From NCBI GenBank assembly GCA_029817715.1, contig JARUPY010000537.1, positions 2,356,001 to 2,420,000 of the forward strand: a DNA stretch of 64,000 nt, written 5' to 3'. Position 1 is the first letter of the stretch; each line of letters starts with the position of its first letter. Below are positions 32,615 to 43,383 of this stretch, in pieces. The position numbers and the translations under genes were made by a program. A model generated the notes under the pieces. That model worked only from the letters and a program-made list of their open reading frames with translations, made no database searches and was not told the origin of the DNA. The DNA is from Melastoma dodecandrum (Eukaryota > Streptophyta > Magnoliopsida > Myrtales > Melastomataceae).

Positions 32615-34539
32615 TCTCCTACCTTCTCCTTCCCTTTACCTTTGTGAAGAACATCCTCGTCATCTTGAATTGCATTTTCTTCACCAATCTCCTCTTTTCC
32701 TTTAACAGTGGGAAGAACTTCCTCTTCATCTTCAAGTGCGGCTCCTTCTCCAATCTTCTCCTTTCCTTTGTCCTGCATCAGTAAAGACTTCACACCCTCC
32801 TCAGACTTAGTCATTTCAATCTCAGATTCACTCTCGGCATTTGCTCTATGACCATCAGTCGTGCCAATGAATGTGACAATCTTGTTAAGAGCTCGAGCCA
32901 GCCGTACCTCACAAGGATTCGAATAATCATCGTACCATCCAGAAGTGGCTGCGCTGCTTGAGTAGGATCGTACGGCACTAAGCTTCTTTCAGAAACCATG
33001 GTGGAATCCACCTCACAGACAGGTATATTCAGGCCAATGTCTGGGTGACCTGGTTCAGTAGTTGGAGAGGCTGACTACGGGACATGGTCAGACTCTTTCA
33101 CTGGATCAACTGTATCTTTCACTCCTCCTTCGCCAGATAGCAGCCAGCGGGCGGAACGAGGAGAGGGCCTGAAATAGGGGGAAACTCCATTCAATTCTCG
33201 ATGGAAACGGCGTTTTGCGAATTCTCCCCGGAACTGGAAGTCCTAGAACGCTTACCGTGACAGAAGAAAGACGGATTGATCATCTTCGCCCCATGATCAA
33301 CATTATCCTCTGTCATATCATTTGCATGGGTATTTCTAAAGTCAGGTTGGTTCATCGGAAGACCTTCATTAGCTCTCACTCTTCGAACTTTGATGAGAAT
33401 CATGGACAATTTACATAGTATGTGTTCATTGCTGGCTTGGAGTCTTCTAACCGAAAATTTAATAGTCTGGTCATGCATGAATGTCTTAAAATGGTAAATT
33501 TGTAACCTTTGTGATATGCAAATTATAGACAATTATAGTGCATTGCGATGATTTCAAGTTACCTTCAACCGACGCATCACCATTTGCATCTAGCTGGACT
33601 CGTTCGCACACTCTACTTCTTCATCTGGAATACTCTCGAATTTGCCGGCTTCCTGTTAATGGAAATAAGAATAATAAACAATGTAACTGCATTCCGATAT
33701 CGTTCCATTATCATGGATCACACTTACAATATCCGCAACCTCCACAGTTGTGGCTTTGAAAACGGATTTCAAATGATTGTCATCCCAATCTCGACAAAGT
33801 GTTGTCGACCTATTGCTCTTTGATAACATAGCGCCTGCCTTTGAACTTTTACAAGCATAGAATAACTACAGCATATACAACCAACTACACTGGTTACAAG
33901 AACAAGGAATGATGACAGTAATAAGATCACTCAATAAATATTATTAACCAAGAGTATACAAAAATTTCTCACTAGAAGTAGATGCACGCAACCGCCGATG
34001 TACTTCACTTCATGTCCTTGAAATGTCTTCACACAAACTATCAACCACATGAGTTGCTCAGTCAAATTTGCATTCTCTACATCTCGGGTGGTAAGGAGAT
34101 ACTCCTTGTCGATATCAAACGCTGTTGTTGGGCACAAGTAGCAGCCTATTATGAAAATTACAACCTCCACCCTCCACAACTCGTCGGGAACTTCTCTGAA
34201 TCGCAGCTGATTCTCAACAGATTTTAGAGAAATTTTTCCTCTCTTGAGGTGATCCTTTAGCTCTGGCCGGACTGTCTCCATGGGTCCACTAATGGGACAC
34301 CCACTTTTGCTAGTCTGTACATCGATTATGGCCTCGACATTAGTAGACAGCAAGGGTTGTTCGACACCATCGATTATCATGACCCTCTTCGCTGGATCGA
34401 ACAACCTTAAACAGAGCTTCATGGCGTTGTGATTGACATGCTTACTTGACAAATGGAGCAGCCCATCAAATCCTAGTTCTGCCAGGGCTGACCTCTTGGC
34501 CTCGTTGAAGGTGTTGATGACTGAAATAACTTCTTCGGA
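32600..34539 (-). CDS. Plant-mobile-domain/DUF1985-like gene, 3' end truncated
   Basis: The best exon is 34539-33973 (acceptor GTGTAG, donor GTGAGA, 189 codons). It encodes LAELGFDGLLHLSSKHVN, LCLRLFDPAKRVMIIDGVEQ, CYLCPTTAFDIDKEYLLTTR and KYIGGCVHLLL. This is the layout of plant mobile-domain-like proteins of transposon origin (FDP...G...PL, the YLL..RDVEN segment, GGC.LLL). A probable next exon near 33808-33730 reads CRDWDDNHLKSVFKATTVEV before a GTAAGTG donor. Further pieces (33532-33191, 33011-32811) lead into a Lys/Glu-rich tail at 32820-32600 with three degenerate KGKEKIGE-type repeats. The full exon chain is unresolved and at least one stop or frame change is present, so it may be decaying. 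Its 3' end meets the mobile-domain fragment of the truncated retroelement. Confidence 0.6.
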
Positions 34540-34765
34540 CTACACCGTGTATAGAGGTAATCCTATAACAATACAACCACGGGAAGCTCAATCCATGCAT
34601 GACAATTACTTAAAGCAAGCAACAAAGTTGATTGTGTTATTTACCTGGGCAAAACGAACACCCTTCGCCTGTTTCTTTTTCGAAGTATCAGGGGTATTTG
34701 TATTTCCACCATTAATATTTGAATCTCGTTCAATCTCTGCATAAATCATCAAACTAATAACCGTA

Positions 34766-34930
34766 TACCCAAAGCCAAACCATCTTACCACCGTCTACAC
34801 AAAGCCAAACCTTAAACTACAATATGCAAAATGTCTACCCAAAGCCAAACCATCTTACCAAAGTCTACCCAATTCCAGACCTTAAACTCCAATATGCAAA
34901 ACGTCTACCCAAAGCCAAACCATCTGACCA
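34766..34930. repeat. Tandem repeat of about 70 bp
   Basis: A little over two copies of GTCTACCCAAAGCCAAACCA-type wording, each followed by CCTTAAACT-CAATATGCAAAA. It lies just upstream of the mobile-domain gene, in its likely 5' region or first intron. Confidence 0.7.
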
Positions 34931-35373
34931 CCAACCCATTCCAATACATACATCCAAAAACAAATCCTAACAACATACAGTGGATCGGACGACATAAACT
35001 AGGGTTCATGGGGAGGAAAAAAGGATGGGTAAAACTTGACAAGAGGGATTTACCTAGAACCATACACCTAAACCAAGAGGGGATGGCCGACGGAGATGGA
35101 AGGTTGTGGGTTCTCGTGCGGTATAACGAACACGGATTAGGGTTTGGGTTGTCGGACGGCGAAAGGATGAGGAAGACGACGAACGACAAGGGGTCGTACC
35201 TGACGTCATAATGTTAACCGACAAGGCTGTCGGAGGGGAGGATCAGAGGGGACGAACGGAGGAATGCGGCTCCGAGGGGACGATCGGTTGGGACGACGGG
35301 AGGAGGAAGGTGGATATATGGAACTAACGAAGACGACGAAAGACGACATTACTAATTGGGTTGGAAAAGCATT
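34931..35373. other. Probable 5' region of the mobile-domain gene
   Basis: GC-richer than its surroundings, with AAACCCTAATCCG wording and a TGACGTCA box at 35201-35208. An open minus-strand frame at 35189-34905 has no recognised domain. A promoter and leader for the minus-strand gene is plausible but unproven. Confidence 0.35.
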
Positions 35374-36086
35374 TTGTAAAATTCAATCGGGGGCAAATTT
35401 GTCATTTCACAATGACCATATGTTAATAATTAGGTTCAGAATTTGCTGTTTAGCTTAGTAAATTACTAAAATATTTGGTAATAGTTTACCAAATTTTATT
35501 AAAATTTTGCGCAGAAATTAGTTAAAAATTACAAAACCAAAATTCATTTTTAGTAATTTCCAAACAATTTTACTATGTTCAACAGTATTTTACTAATCTT
35601 CCTAAATAAATTAGTAAATTATTACTAATTTCAGTCAAAAGCCAACCGGAAAAATTATTAAACATTGAACTTTAACTAAGTAAAATTAGTACTTTTAACA
35701 AAATATGAACAATAATTTTTTAGTAAAAATTACTAAACAAAAAGTAGTAAATCGGATGACAATATTAATAAAAAGTTCAGTAACCATTTACTAAACTTGA
35801 AAAGTAAATTTTTTAATAAAAGTTACAAAAAAATAAAGAAATCGCCGATCTTTTTCGTAAACGATTACTAAAATAATCTGAAAATAACCTTGTGAAATTA
35901 CTAAACGCAAATTAGTATAGTTTACTAACTGTGAACAGTGAAAAATTAGTAAAATTTACTAAATACTTTAGTAATTTTGAAGTATTATTTTACTAAAAAA
36001 AATCGATTTTTAATAAACTTTACTAAAAGTAAAAGCGATTTTAGTAAACTACGTAACCGTTATGTGCACGTATCGTTAGCCGCTTC
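35374..36086. mobile_element. Partial AT-rich MITE (Mutator-like), one end missing
   Basis: Reverse-complement homolog of the complete element at 59397-60210. It has the same TTACTAA/TTAGTAA-rich interior and a preserved terminal sequence ending CACGTATCGTTAGCCGCTTC near 36086. The other terminal repeat is absent: homology begins at about 35374 (GTAAAATTCAATCGGGGGCA). Confidence 0.75.
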
Positions 36087-37720
36087 TTCGAGACAGTCAA
36101 AGTCGACTTCAAACTTATGTTTGAACATCAGTTTTCACGTCTAGTAAAAATTAATCAAAACTTTTAGATTAATTATTCTCTTTTTTTGGGTTAAATAAAT
36201 GGAAGATAGCAGTCACGTGATGTCCAGCTTGTATTGTCAATCATTTGGTTTCATTGTTTATTTTCGTCGTTCTCAGTTTGGCTCCACTCCACTTTCAATT
36301 GGACCCCATTTTTATACACCATCATCAATCACTTCTATCCCACCCTTTTCCAAACATTTAATAAAACCAAGGAAAGAGCGAACGGTCAGTATCCACCGTG
36401 CCCCGCTTAGTTGTACTTACCTTGTGAATCATATCCAACATTCATTCATTCGGGTTATACAATATCCCTTCCCGTCTCAGTCCAGCAGCATCATTGTCGC
36501 GTCACGGTCGACTCCGGCTGACGACGCTCCGGGGACATTCACAAAGGGATTGGGCTTGGGCCTTATCTGCTCTTGGGCGGAGAGCCCATTGCTTAAATTT
36601 ATATCACAACTAATTATTTTGTTGTCAGCGGCCAGGTGTTATCATTTCATACGGAGTGTGTTACATATAAGGAGATAGAGCTTCAATGTGTCCCGTTCGT
36701 TCATAAGCTAAGGCTCTCAAAATTGTGTAAAGGCTAAAATCTTGTGTCCGGGACTTCCGTGAGTTTGAACATAGTATAAAAATAGATGGATATGTCTGAA
36801 CAGTAAAACGACATGTAGAAAATAAAACGTGTGCATATTCAAACAAATCGCCAATATATTTGAATAGTTGTCAATGTTGGCGATTTTCAGGGATTACTTG
36901 TCTGAACTCACACCGTACACGGGATTTTAGCCTTGAACTAATGTGTTTTGACAAGAGAGGATATTATGATGAATTCAAGTTGGAGAAGGTCTTTTGTAAC
37001 TCCTAATTTGTTTTCTTCTTAATTAAATGTTGTTCATGATCAATATAAGTTAAAAAAGAGAGTAGAGTGATTGACCCTTTTCGTAATGTGTATTCCAACA
37101 TGTAATCCACGTTCATCATCCTCTAACCAGTCTCCGTGGTGATTGCGATTGTCTGGTCGATCTCCAGCCGTTTCGGGCGCGTTCTAAGACAAAACAAGCA
37201 GTTCATCAAGTCTCGCCGCGTTCACTTCATGTTCGCCCTTTCCCTTGGATAAACACACAGATTTGTTGATAGTCATTTCCGGCCACTCAGCATATACTTT
37301 CACAGACGTAGCAGAGACATAACATGGATGTTTCTGGCACGAACATGGATGAGGACACGAAGTTGGTCACCGATTCTCTCCTGCCGATTCTTCCTGTAGG
37401 TCGCGAAAGGCCTTCAAGATCGAACCGATGATTGAGGTGAGGATAGAACGGATATAACTAAGCACAAAAGTTTACCAAACAAAGAGAATTTCAAAGGGTA
37501 ATTTAAAAATTGTCCTATCTCTCTCAACAAGTTCTTAATCATCTTCGGGAGTCCCATCATCATAAGTAACCTCATTACTATCAAAAGACTTGTTAACTCC
37601 ATCTCCGGCTGTCTCCTCCACTTCCTCTTCCTCTTCCTCTTCATCGTCCAACCGCCCGGAATTTTGATAATAGCAGTCTTCGGAGTCCCAACCGATGCTG
37701 TCCTCATATTCTTGCTCGTC

Positions 37721-40578
37721 CTAGTCGGCTTCTTTCTTATCCTTGAAGAGAGAAAGTTTTCCAGTTCAATGAATTTTTATCGCATCAAGATGACAGCCCC
37801 TCAGAAATCTCGTTAGAAATTCGGACTTACCTCCGGAGAAGAGACAGCCAACTCCCTACACGTCACAATGGTTGCACTGCTCGGGGGATTCGATTTGACC
37901 CGCTTGGCAAAGTCCTCGTTCACTCGTGTCAGCTTGATCTTCTTCAATTCCAACATGTTCTCGATGCCAGTGATTTCCCTTACCTTAGTGCAATCTCTCA
38001 TGTCCAACTCTTGCAGGGTGCTCATCGTCCCTTCATCGATGCAGAGCGTCTTCAAGTTCTCTAGCTTCCACAGCTTCAGCACCCGGAGGCTCGGAAGCCC
38101 GCCTTTCTTGCAAACCATGTATTCTCCAGTGTAAGAATTCCCAAAGAGCCTCAGTGTAACTAGATCTGATAACTCTTGAAGATATTCCATCGGGTCGAAC
38201 TTCATCTCGGACAAGGACAGAGTTAGAACTCGCAGTTTCTCGGGCAGATGTCTCAAGCTATCCTTGTCCAACCACCCTAGTAAGTACAGCTTTGAGATGG
38301 ATTTCATCGTTTTCATCTCCTCCCTCAGTTTGAGATGGGAAGGCTGACCTAACAGATCCCTTGATCGGAGCTGGAGCGACTCGAGCTTCGTCATGGTCGA
38401 TATGGTCTTCATTACTTCTTCTATGACTGGTTCGTAACACGTCATCCCTAGCTTCTTGAGCCCCGTGAGTTTCCCCAGCACAGTCAAGAATGAGCTCTTC
38501 GCCCCTATTGAGAGTCCCCACAGCGTCTGGATGCTGCCCAGGCAGCATTCTGTCGGATTGCACTTGTCAAAGGATCCCTCATTCAGGTAAAGGTGGCGGA
38601 GGTATTTCAGGCCGAGTATTGAACTCGGGAGTTCGGTCACGTTGGTGTGCTTCAGATCGAGTGTCTCGAGTCCAGAGAGTTTTGAGACTGACTCTGGCAG
38701 CGAGTCAAGGATCGTCCATCTCAGTCCGAGGTACCTCAAATTCGGTAGCAAATACCCAAACTGCTTCGGCAGCTTCGGTTTGTAAACGCCCTCAAGATCG
38801 AGCACCCTAAGCAACATCCTGTCTTGATTTTCTGCTGGCAGCTTTAGCAGCTGTTCAACTTCTCTCGACCGTGTCCCTGACTTCTGCGTGTTGAAAGATA
38901 CATACGATCGGATACGGGATGCTGTCTCGGCATCTTGCGGTGGGAGGCTTGTGTTGTTGCTGGAATATCGAGCAAGCCAGGGCAATACCATGGTTGGACG
39001 GCTCGGCCATAAAACCCCCTGGTTATCATTCTGATGGTCGTAGTTCTGTCCAAATCGAATTGCCAATTCTGAGAAGTAGTCATGCAAGTGACCCGACACA
39101 CGACATGTCTTCGGTCCCCCATCCATCTCCCTTTGCCTCACCACCTGCACCAAATTCCTATTTTCCAATTCCCGAAAGCATGCCTCAGCCGTAAAATCGC
39201 CATCCCAACGAACCAGGCCTTCGGCAAGCCATAACTGAAAGATCCTCCTTGTTGATATCTCACATTCCTTGGGAAACAAACACAAGTATAGGAAACAAGG
39301 TTTTACCCATGAAGGAAGGCTACCGTAGCTTAGAGACCTAACATCTTGGTGCCACCGATCCTCCTCGAGGTTGGGGAGCCATGCCATAGGGGAAGAGTCC
39401 GGGTCACCGTGCTCGAAGGCAACAGAAAGGCCTCCAAACAGAAGTATCTCCTGAGGAGAACCATTACACTTACCCAAGATCTTATCTATTAATCCCTCGT
39501 CGTTGATCGAGCTTCGCTCTGATAGCAATTTACGGCTGTTCTCGGCATCAAGGTGCCCCACCAGGAGACGGTAACCCCAGGGTTCCAACTGCAGTGGAAC
39601 ATGAACCCTCTCCCTGCACGTGACGATGACCCTGCTTCCATTCCTCGAGTCGGGTAGGGAGCACAGAAGGTTATCGAGAATTTCAGGACTCTTCAGATCA
39701 TCCAGCACGATCAAGTACCTCTGCTCCATCAACGTCTCGTGGAGGATTTCACACAATCTGTCGGGTCCCTTTAGCTCGAGGTCTTTCAGTGTCGTCACTG
39801 GGGACTGCTTCAAGATCTCCACCAATACAGATTCCAAGATTGGTGAGTTGTAGTTGCCAATCCAAGCCCTGCACTCGAAATCACGCTCTATATCCGGTCG
39901 GTTGTACATGCTTCGAACCAGCGCAGTCTTCCCTATGCCTTTGTCCCCGACAACGGAAATGACACGAAGCAACTCTGTGTCAGTCAGACAAACTTTGAGG
40001 CGGTCTGCAGCGTCCTCACGGCCGACAATGACAGACTCGTCGGAGTAAACATCCAGTAATTTAGGCTTGCTGCTTCTGCTTCCTTTGCTTGACCCCGCAA
40101 ATTTGACCCCCTGCATATGAGGAAAGTGCCGTGACAGCTCCCCCACTTTTGCTATGTAGATCTGGGCCTTCGCCCGTTTTTCTCGAGCCCTTACCCAGAG
40201 CTTGACCAAGTGGACAACTCCGCGAACAAGGGAGGCAAGGCGTCCCCTCCGTGATCTGGGGGCCGTTGAAGCCTTCACAAGGAACATATCCATGGTACGC
40301 TCCAGTTCACAAGCACAGATCAGTGCTTCAACAGCCCCCAGATCATCTCTGTTGCCGGGAACAGAACAAATGGCCAGCATCTCCTCGAGGATGCGGTGGG
40401 CCTCGCCCAAGCGTGCCTGAAGCTTGGGAGGGAGGACGTCTTTATGGGACGTGATTTCCAACGATTTTCCGATCAGCCGGGAAATGGCAACCTCAGATGC
40501 AGCTAAACCCATGTTGGTTGTCGGAAGCAGAAGGGAGAGCGAATTGTGTAAGGATAGCTGATGAACGTGGGAAGACAT
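37721..40578 (-). CDS. CC-type NBS-LRR resistance protein, copy B, tail truncated
   Basis: Exon 1 is 40578-37831 (916 codons). The same 89-nt intron (37830-37742) leads to exon 2 at 37741, which reads DKKEAD and then hits TAG at 37723-37721, so the protein has about 922 residues. Motifs match copy A: GDKGIGKTAL, RYLIVLDDL, GSRVIVTCR, CFLYLCLFPKECEIS, degenerate GLPL (GSPQEILLFGG) and LHD in place of MHD, followed by LRRs. It lacks copy A's 39-bp duplication. Past the stop, the old acidic exon is still visible and carries a 51-bp insertion. The second Met at 40512 gives MGLAAS. If the intron is retained, the protein ends VSPNF instead. The long intact NB-ARC/LRR frame suggests it is still a gene. 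Confidence 0.88.
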
Positions 40579-40648
40579 GGCCGCATCCCCGTCGGTTCTT
40601 ATAGAAAATTACTCGCCCCCATTTCTCGTCTCTCGCAGTGATCCGACA

Positions 40649-40656
40649 TGACGTCA
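40649..40656. promoter_or_regulatory. TGACGTCA palindrome upstream of NLR copy B
   Basis: Same box and same distance (about 70 bp) from the first ATG as in copy A. It is a candidate TGA/bZIP site. Retention in recent duplicates is weak evidence by itself. Confidence 0.42.
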
Positions 40657-40848
40657 CTGGGGTTGCGTTAGCAATCATTTTACCGAGAGTTGAGTTTGAC
40701 CGAATATTGTTTATAAATAAGTTTAGCCGTGAAAATATTTGGCTGACACCCAATTTTAAATTTGAAATAATGTCCTAAAATTAATTTTTTTAAAATCGAG
40801 ATAGGAGAATTTAACGTTCTTTCCATAAAAAAATTATGGTGGTCACCC

Positions 40849-40853
40849 ATATT
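40849..40853. repeat. Target-site duplication ATATT (left)
   Basis: ATATT directly precedes the 5' LTR and is repeated at 53922-53926 directly after the 3' LTR. A 5-bp perfect duplication is normal for LTR-element integration. Confidence 0.9.
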
Positions 40854-40961
40854 TGTTGACATGGCAATTAATTTTGGGCCTGGGTTTAGAACAGAAACCC
40901 AGTAATCCCTCAAGTCACACACCGAGTCGGCCCAAGATATAGTCGTCTAGGCCGACTCACG

Positions 40962-41062
40962 ACGAAGTCGATTAGACCGACCCATGACGAAGTCGACTAG
41001 GTCGATTTATGACGAAGTCGACTAGGTCGACTTATGAACGGGGTCGACTAGGTCGACTCACA
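40962..41062. repeat. 25-bp minisatellite in the Tat LTR
   Basis: Four units of about ACGAAGTCGACTAGGTCGAC plus TTATG, starting at 40962, 40987, 41012 and 41038. Each holds GTCGAC-type palindromes. It is also present in the 3' LTR. It lies upstream of the TATA box, where U3 enhancers would be. Confidence 0.85.
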
Positions 41063-41372
41063 ACGAAGGAGTATGGTGATCAAAGTCAATCAAGATGACT
41101 CAACAGTAGCTAGGTCTACTAGTAGGGTCAAGTCGACGGAATCCTGGATAAGTCGACCAAGTCGATCGTAGTCCGTACAGATCAGTCAAGTCGACGAGGT
41201 TGAAATAAATTTATTCATCTTCAATCACGTTTGTTAAAGATCGTAACTGATCTTAAATATCCAGGAACGTGATCCCATATATCAAGGGACTCCCACGACA
41301 TTAGGGATCACGATCTATAACACGATCTGCAAAATGATCTAACTGTTACGCGTTAATCACGTACAAGTCCTC

Positions 41373-41380
41373 TATAAAAG
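41373..41380 (+). promoter_or_regulatory. TATA box of the Tat 5' LTR
   Basis: TATAAAAG lies about 410 bp downstream of the start of the LTR's tandem repeat. The 3' LTR has TATAAATAG at the matching place (53448-53456). Confidence 0.65.
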
Positions 41381-41848
41381 AGGAATTTTTCAAGACAAGG
41401 GACGACCATACACAGCCAAAACTCTGAAGTTTGTTCGACAACCTTAGAAAATTAGACACCTTGACCCGGTTTATAGGTCAACTACCCTTCCACCGACAGA
41501 GTGAGCTCGTAGGGCCTTTGCCGTCAACCTCCCGCCAGCGACACCACCGACGGAGTGAGCTCGTAAGGCCTTCGTCACAGCTTTCCGCCAGCGACCACCA
41601 CCGACGGAGCGAGCTTCCAAGGCCTTTGTCACAAGTTCTCCGCCGTCACAGATTTCCACGTCGTTGTTACCGCTTGCACTTTTTCATTTCTGATGGCTGT
41701 AAGCCCTGTTTTCTTAATTCGTTAAGATTGTAAGACTTGCATTTTATTTTAAAATTGTGCATCTTCTTACTGGCGACCACAACTCAATTCCTGTGAGTCC
41801 TTTGCCAAATATTTCCGACGTGATCCGTTCTATAGGCGAACACGTTTT

Positions 41849-41864
41849 TGGCGACCACAGTGGG
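41849..41864 (+). other. Primer-binding site of the Tat element
   Basis: TGGCGACCACAGTGGG lies 7 bp after the LTR end and just before the gag ATG. The position and TGGCG start fit a tRNA 3'-end complement. I do not assign the tRNA species. The first ten bases recur inside the LTR at 41771-41780. Confidence 0.65.
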
Positions 41865-41868
41865 AGAC

Positions 41869-43383
41869 ATGCCGAGAAATACTCGAAGTACTACTGCCCA
41901 CGAATCTCAGAATCCTTTAAATGGGGAAAACCAGTCAGAACTTCCTCCGGGAATGGGCTTGCAAGCGCCGGCCCTAGGAGGCCAGGCAGCTACAAACCAG
42001 TCAGAACTTCCTCCGGGAATGGACTTGCCAGCGCCGGCCCTAGGAGGCCAGGCAGCTACAAACCAGTCCACTTTTGATTCACATACCCCGTCTGAATTTA
42101 TTTCAAGACTGGAGTTCCACAAGGAACTGGGGGATGTGCGTCACGAGTTGACTGATATGAAGGGTATTCTAATGGATGTCCAAACTCTAATCGGGCGTTT
42201 TTCTGGCTCGAGAGACGAAGAAAGAGTCAGACCTCGTATGAGTGAAGCCCCCTTTAGGGGGTCTACGTTCATGACAGACGCTCGACGGACTGCTCACGGG
42301 CCACGTAACGTGACCTTTGACCAATCTGAGATAAGGACAAATGCTCTTTTTGAACCTGGGAATCTGGTTCCCCCTGGTCGACCCTCTTCTTCACGTAATC
42401 GACCAGCGAATACGTATTGGAATGAGGCAGAGGACTTTCAAGAGGAGACAGATCGAGGGGAGGATTTTATTCCGTCTCGTCGCCCTGGAAAAGAACCAGT
42501 AATCGACGCGACTGGAGATCCCTATGAGCTTGAACCCCGAGGTGGAAACTTTCGGGAGGAGCCTTCTTTCTACATGAGGAATCCAGCGAATCAGGCAATG
42601 GGGGAAAGATCTCCGTACAGCCCGATAAGGTCGACTCGACCTCCAGCGCAGGCCCCAGTAGGCGGTGTACCCCCAGACTTGAGGGAGGCCATAAGTCAGG
42701 TTATAGAGCAAGTCGTCCCCGGAATAGCCCGGCGAGACGATGCCTGTTTGTACAGGTCTCCCTATCCTGCATATGTCGATAGGGATTTCCCTCTACCTAG
42801 AGGTTATAAGGTGCCCGACTTTACTCGTTTTTCGGGTGAAGATGAAATGACCCCGCTCGAGCATGTCGCTCGCTTCACTCACCAACTTGGTGAGGCGGTT
42901 GGAAACGACTTTTGGAAACTGATGCTCTTCCCTAACTCGCTAACGGGAGATGCCTTTACGTGTTATGCGAGTTTGCCGCCAGGGTCAGTAGCCTCGTGGA
43001 CTCAGATGCAGTCTATGTTCGTTAAGACCTTTGCTCGACTGGACACCCCCATGTCGATGTTTGAGGTAATGCGCCTTAAGCAGGCTAACGGAGAACACCC
43101 AGGGCAGTTTCTAATGAAACTTAGGAAGGCCATATTACGGTGTACACCCCCCATACCGGAGAAGGATCAATTACTTCTCGCATTAAATCCGTTGATTATC
43201 CCATTCCGGAAAAAGCTGCAGGGCGAGCGCTTTGCTGACCTGTATGACTTAGCAAGGAGGGCTACCGAGTATTATCAGCTCCTTACAGAGGAAGCCCAGC
43301 TGACTCGAGCCTATCGACACTTACGAAGTCGACGTAGCGGAATTTGTCAAGGGGGAGTCGACTATATGCGATCCCCTGACTAA
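41869..43383 (+). pseudogene. Tat gag, N-terminal part, frameshifted near 43320
   Basis: Begins at the ATG at 41869 (MPRNTRSTTAHESQN), followed by a 22-residue tandem duplication (NQSELPPGMGLQAPALGG and NQSELPPGMDLPAPALGG). The retrotransposon gag domain spans TPLEHVARFTHQLGEAVG to YDLARRATEYYQLL. After about 43315 the natural continuation (YEVDVAEFVKGE) is read in the next frame, so this frame ends early at 43381-43383. A single-base indel is the simplest cause. Confidence 0.88.

Larger units (their letters stand above)
40854..41842 (+). mobile_element. 5' LTR of the Tat element
   Basis: Starts TGTTGACATGGCAATTAATT and ends ATAGGCGAACA. It contains a 25-bp tandem repeat (40962-41062), a TATAAAAG box at 41373-41380 and a primer-binding-site-like TGGCGACCAC at 41771-41780. 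Confidence 0.95.

Noticed and set aside
41848..41868. Gag starting upstream at a TTG codon
   Set aside because: The TTG lies in the primer-binding-site region; the first ATG at 41869 is the natural start.
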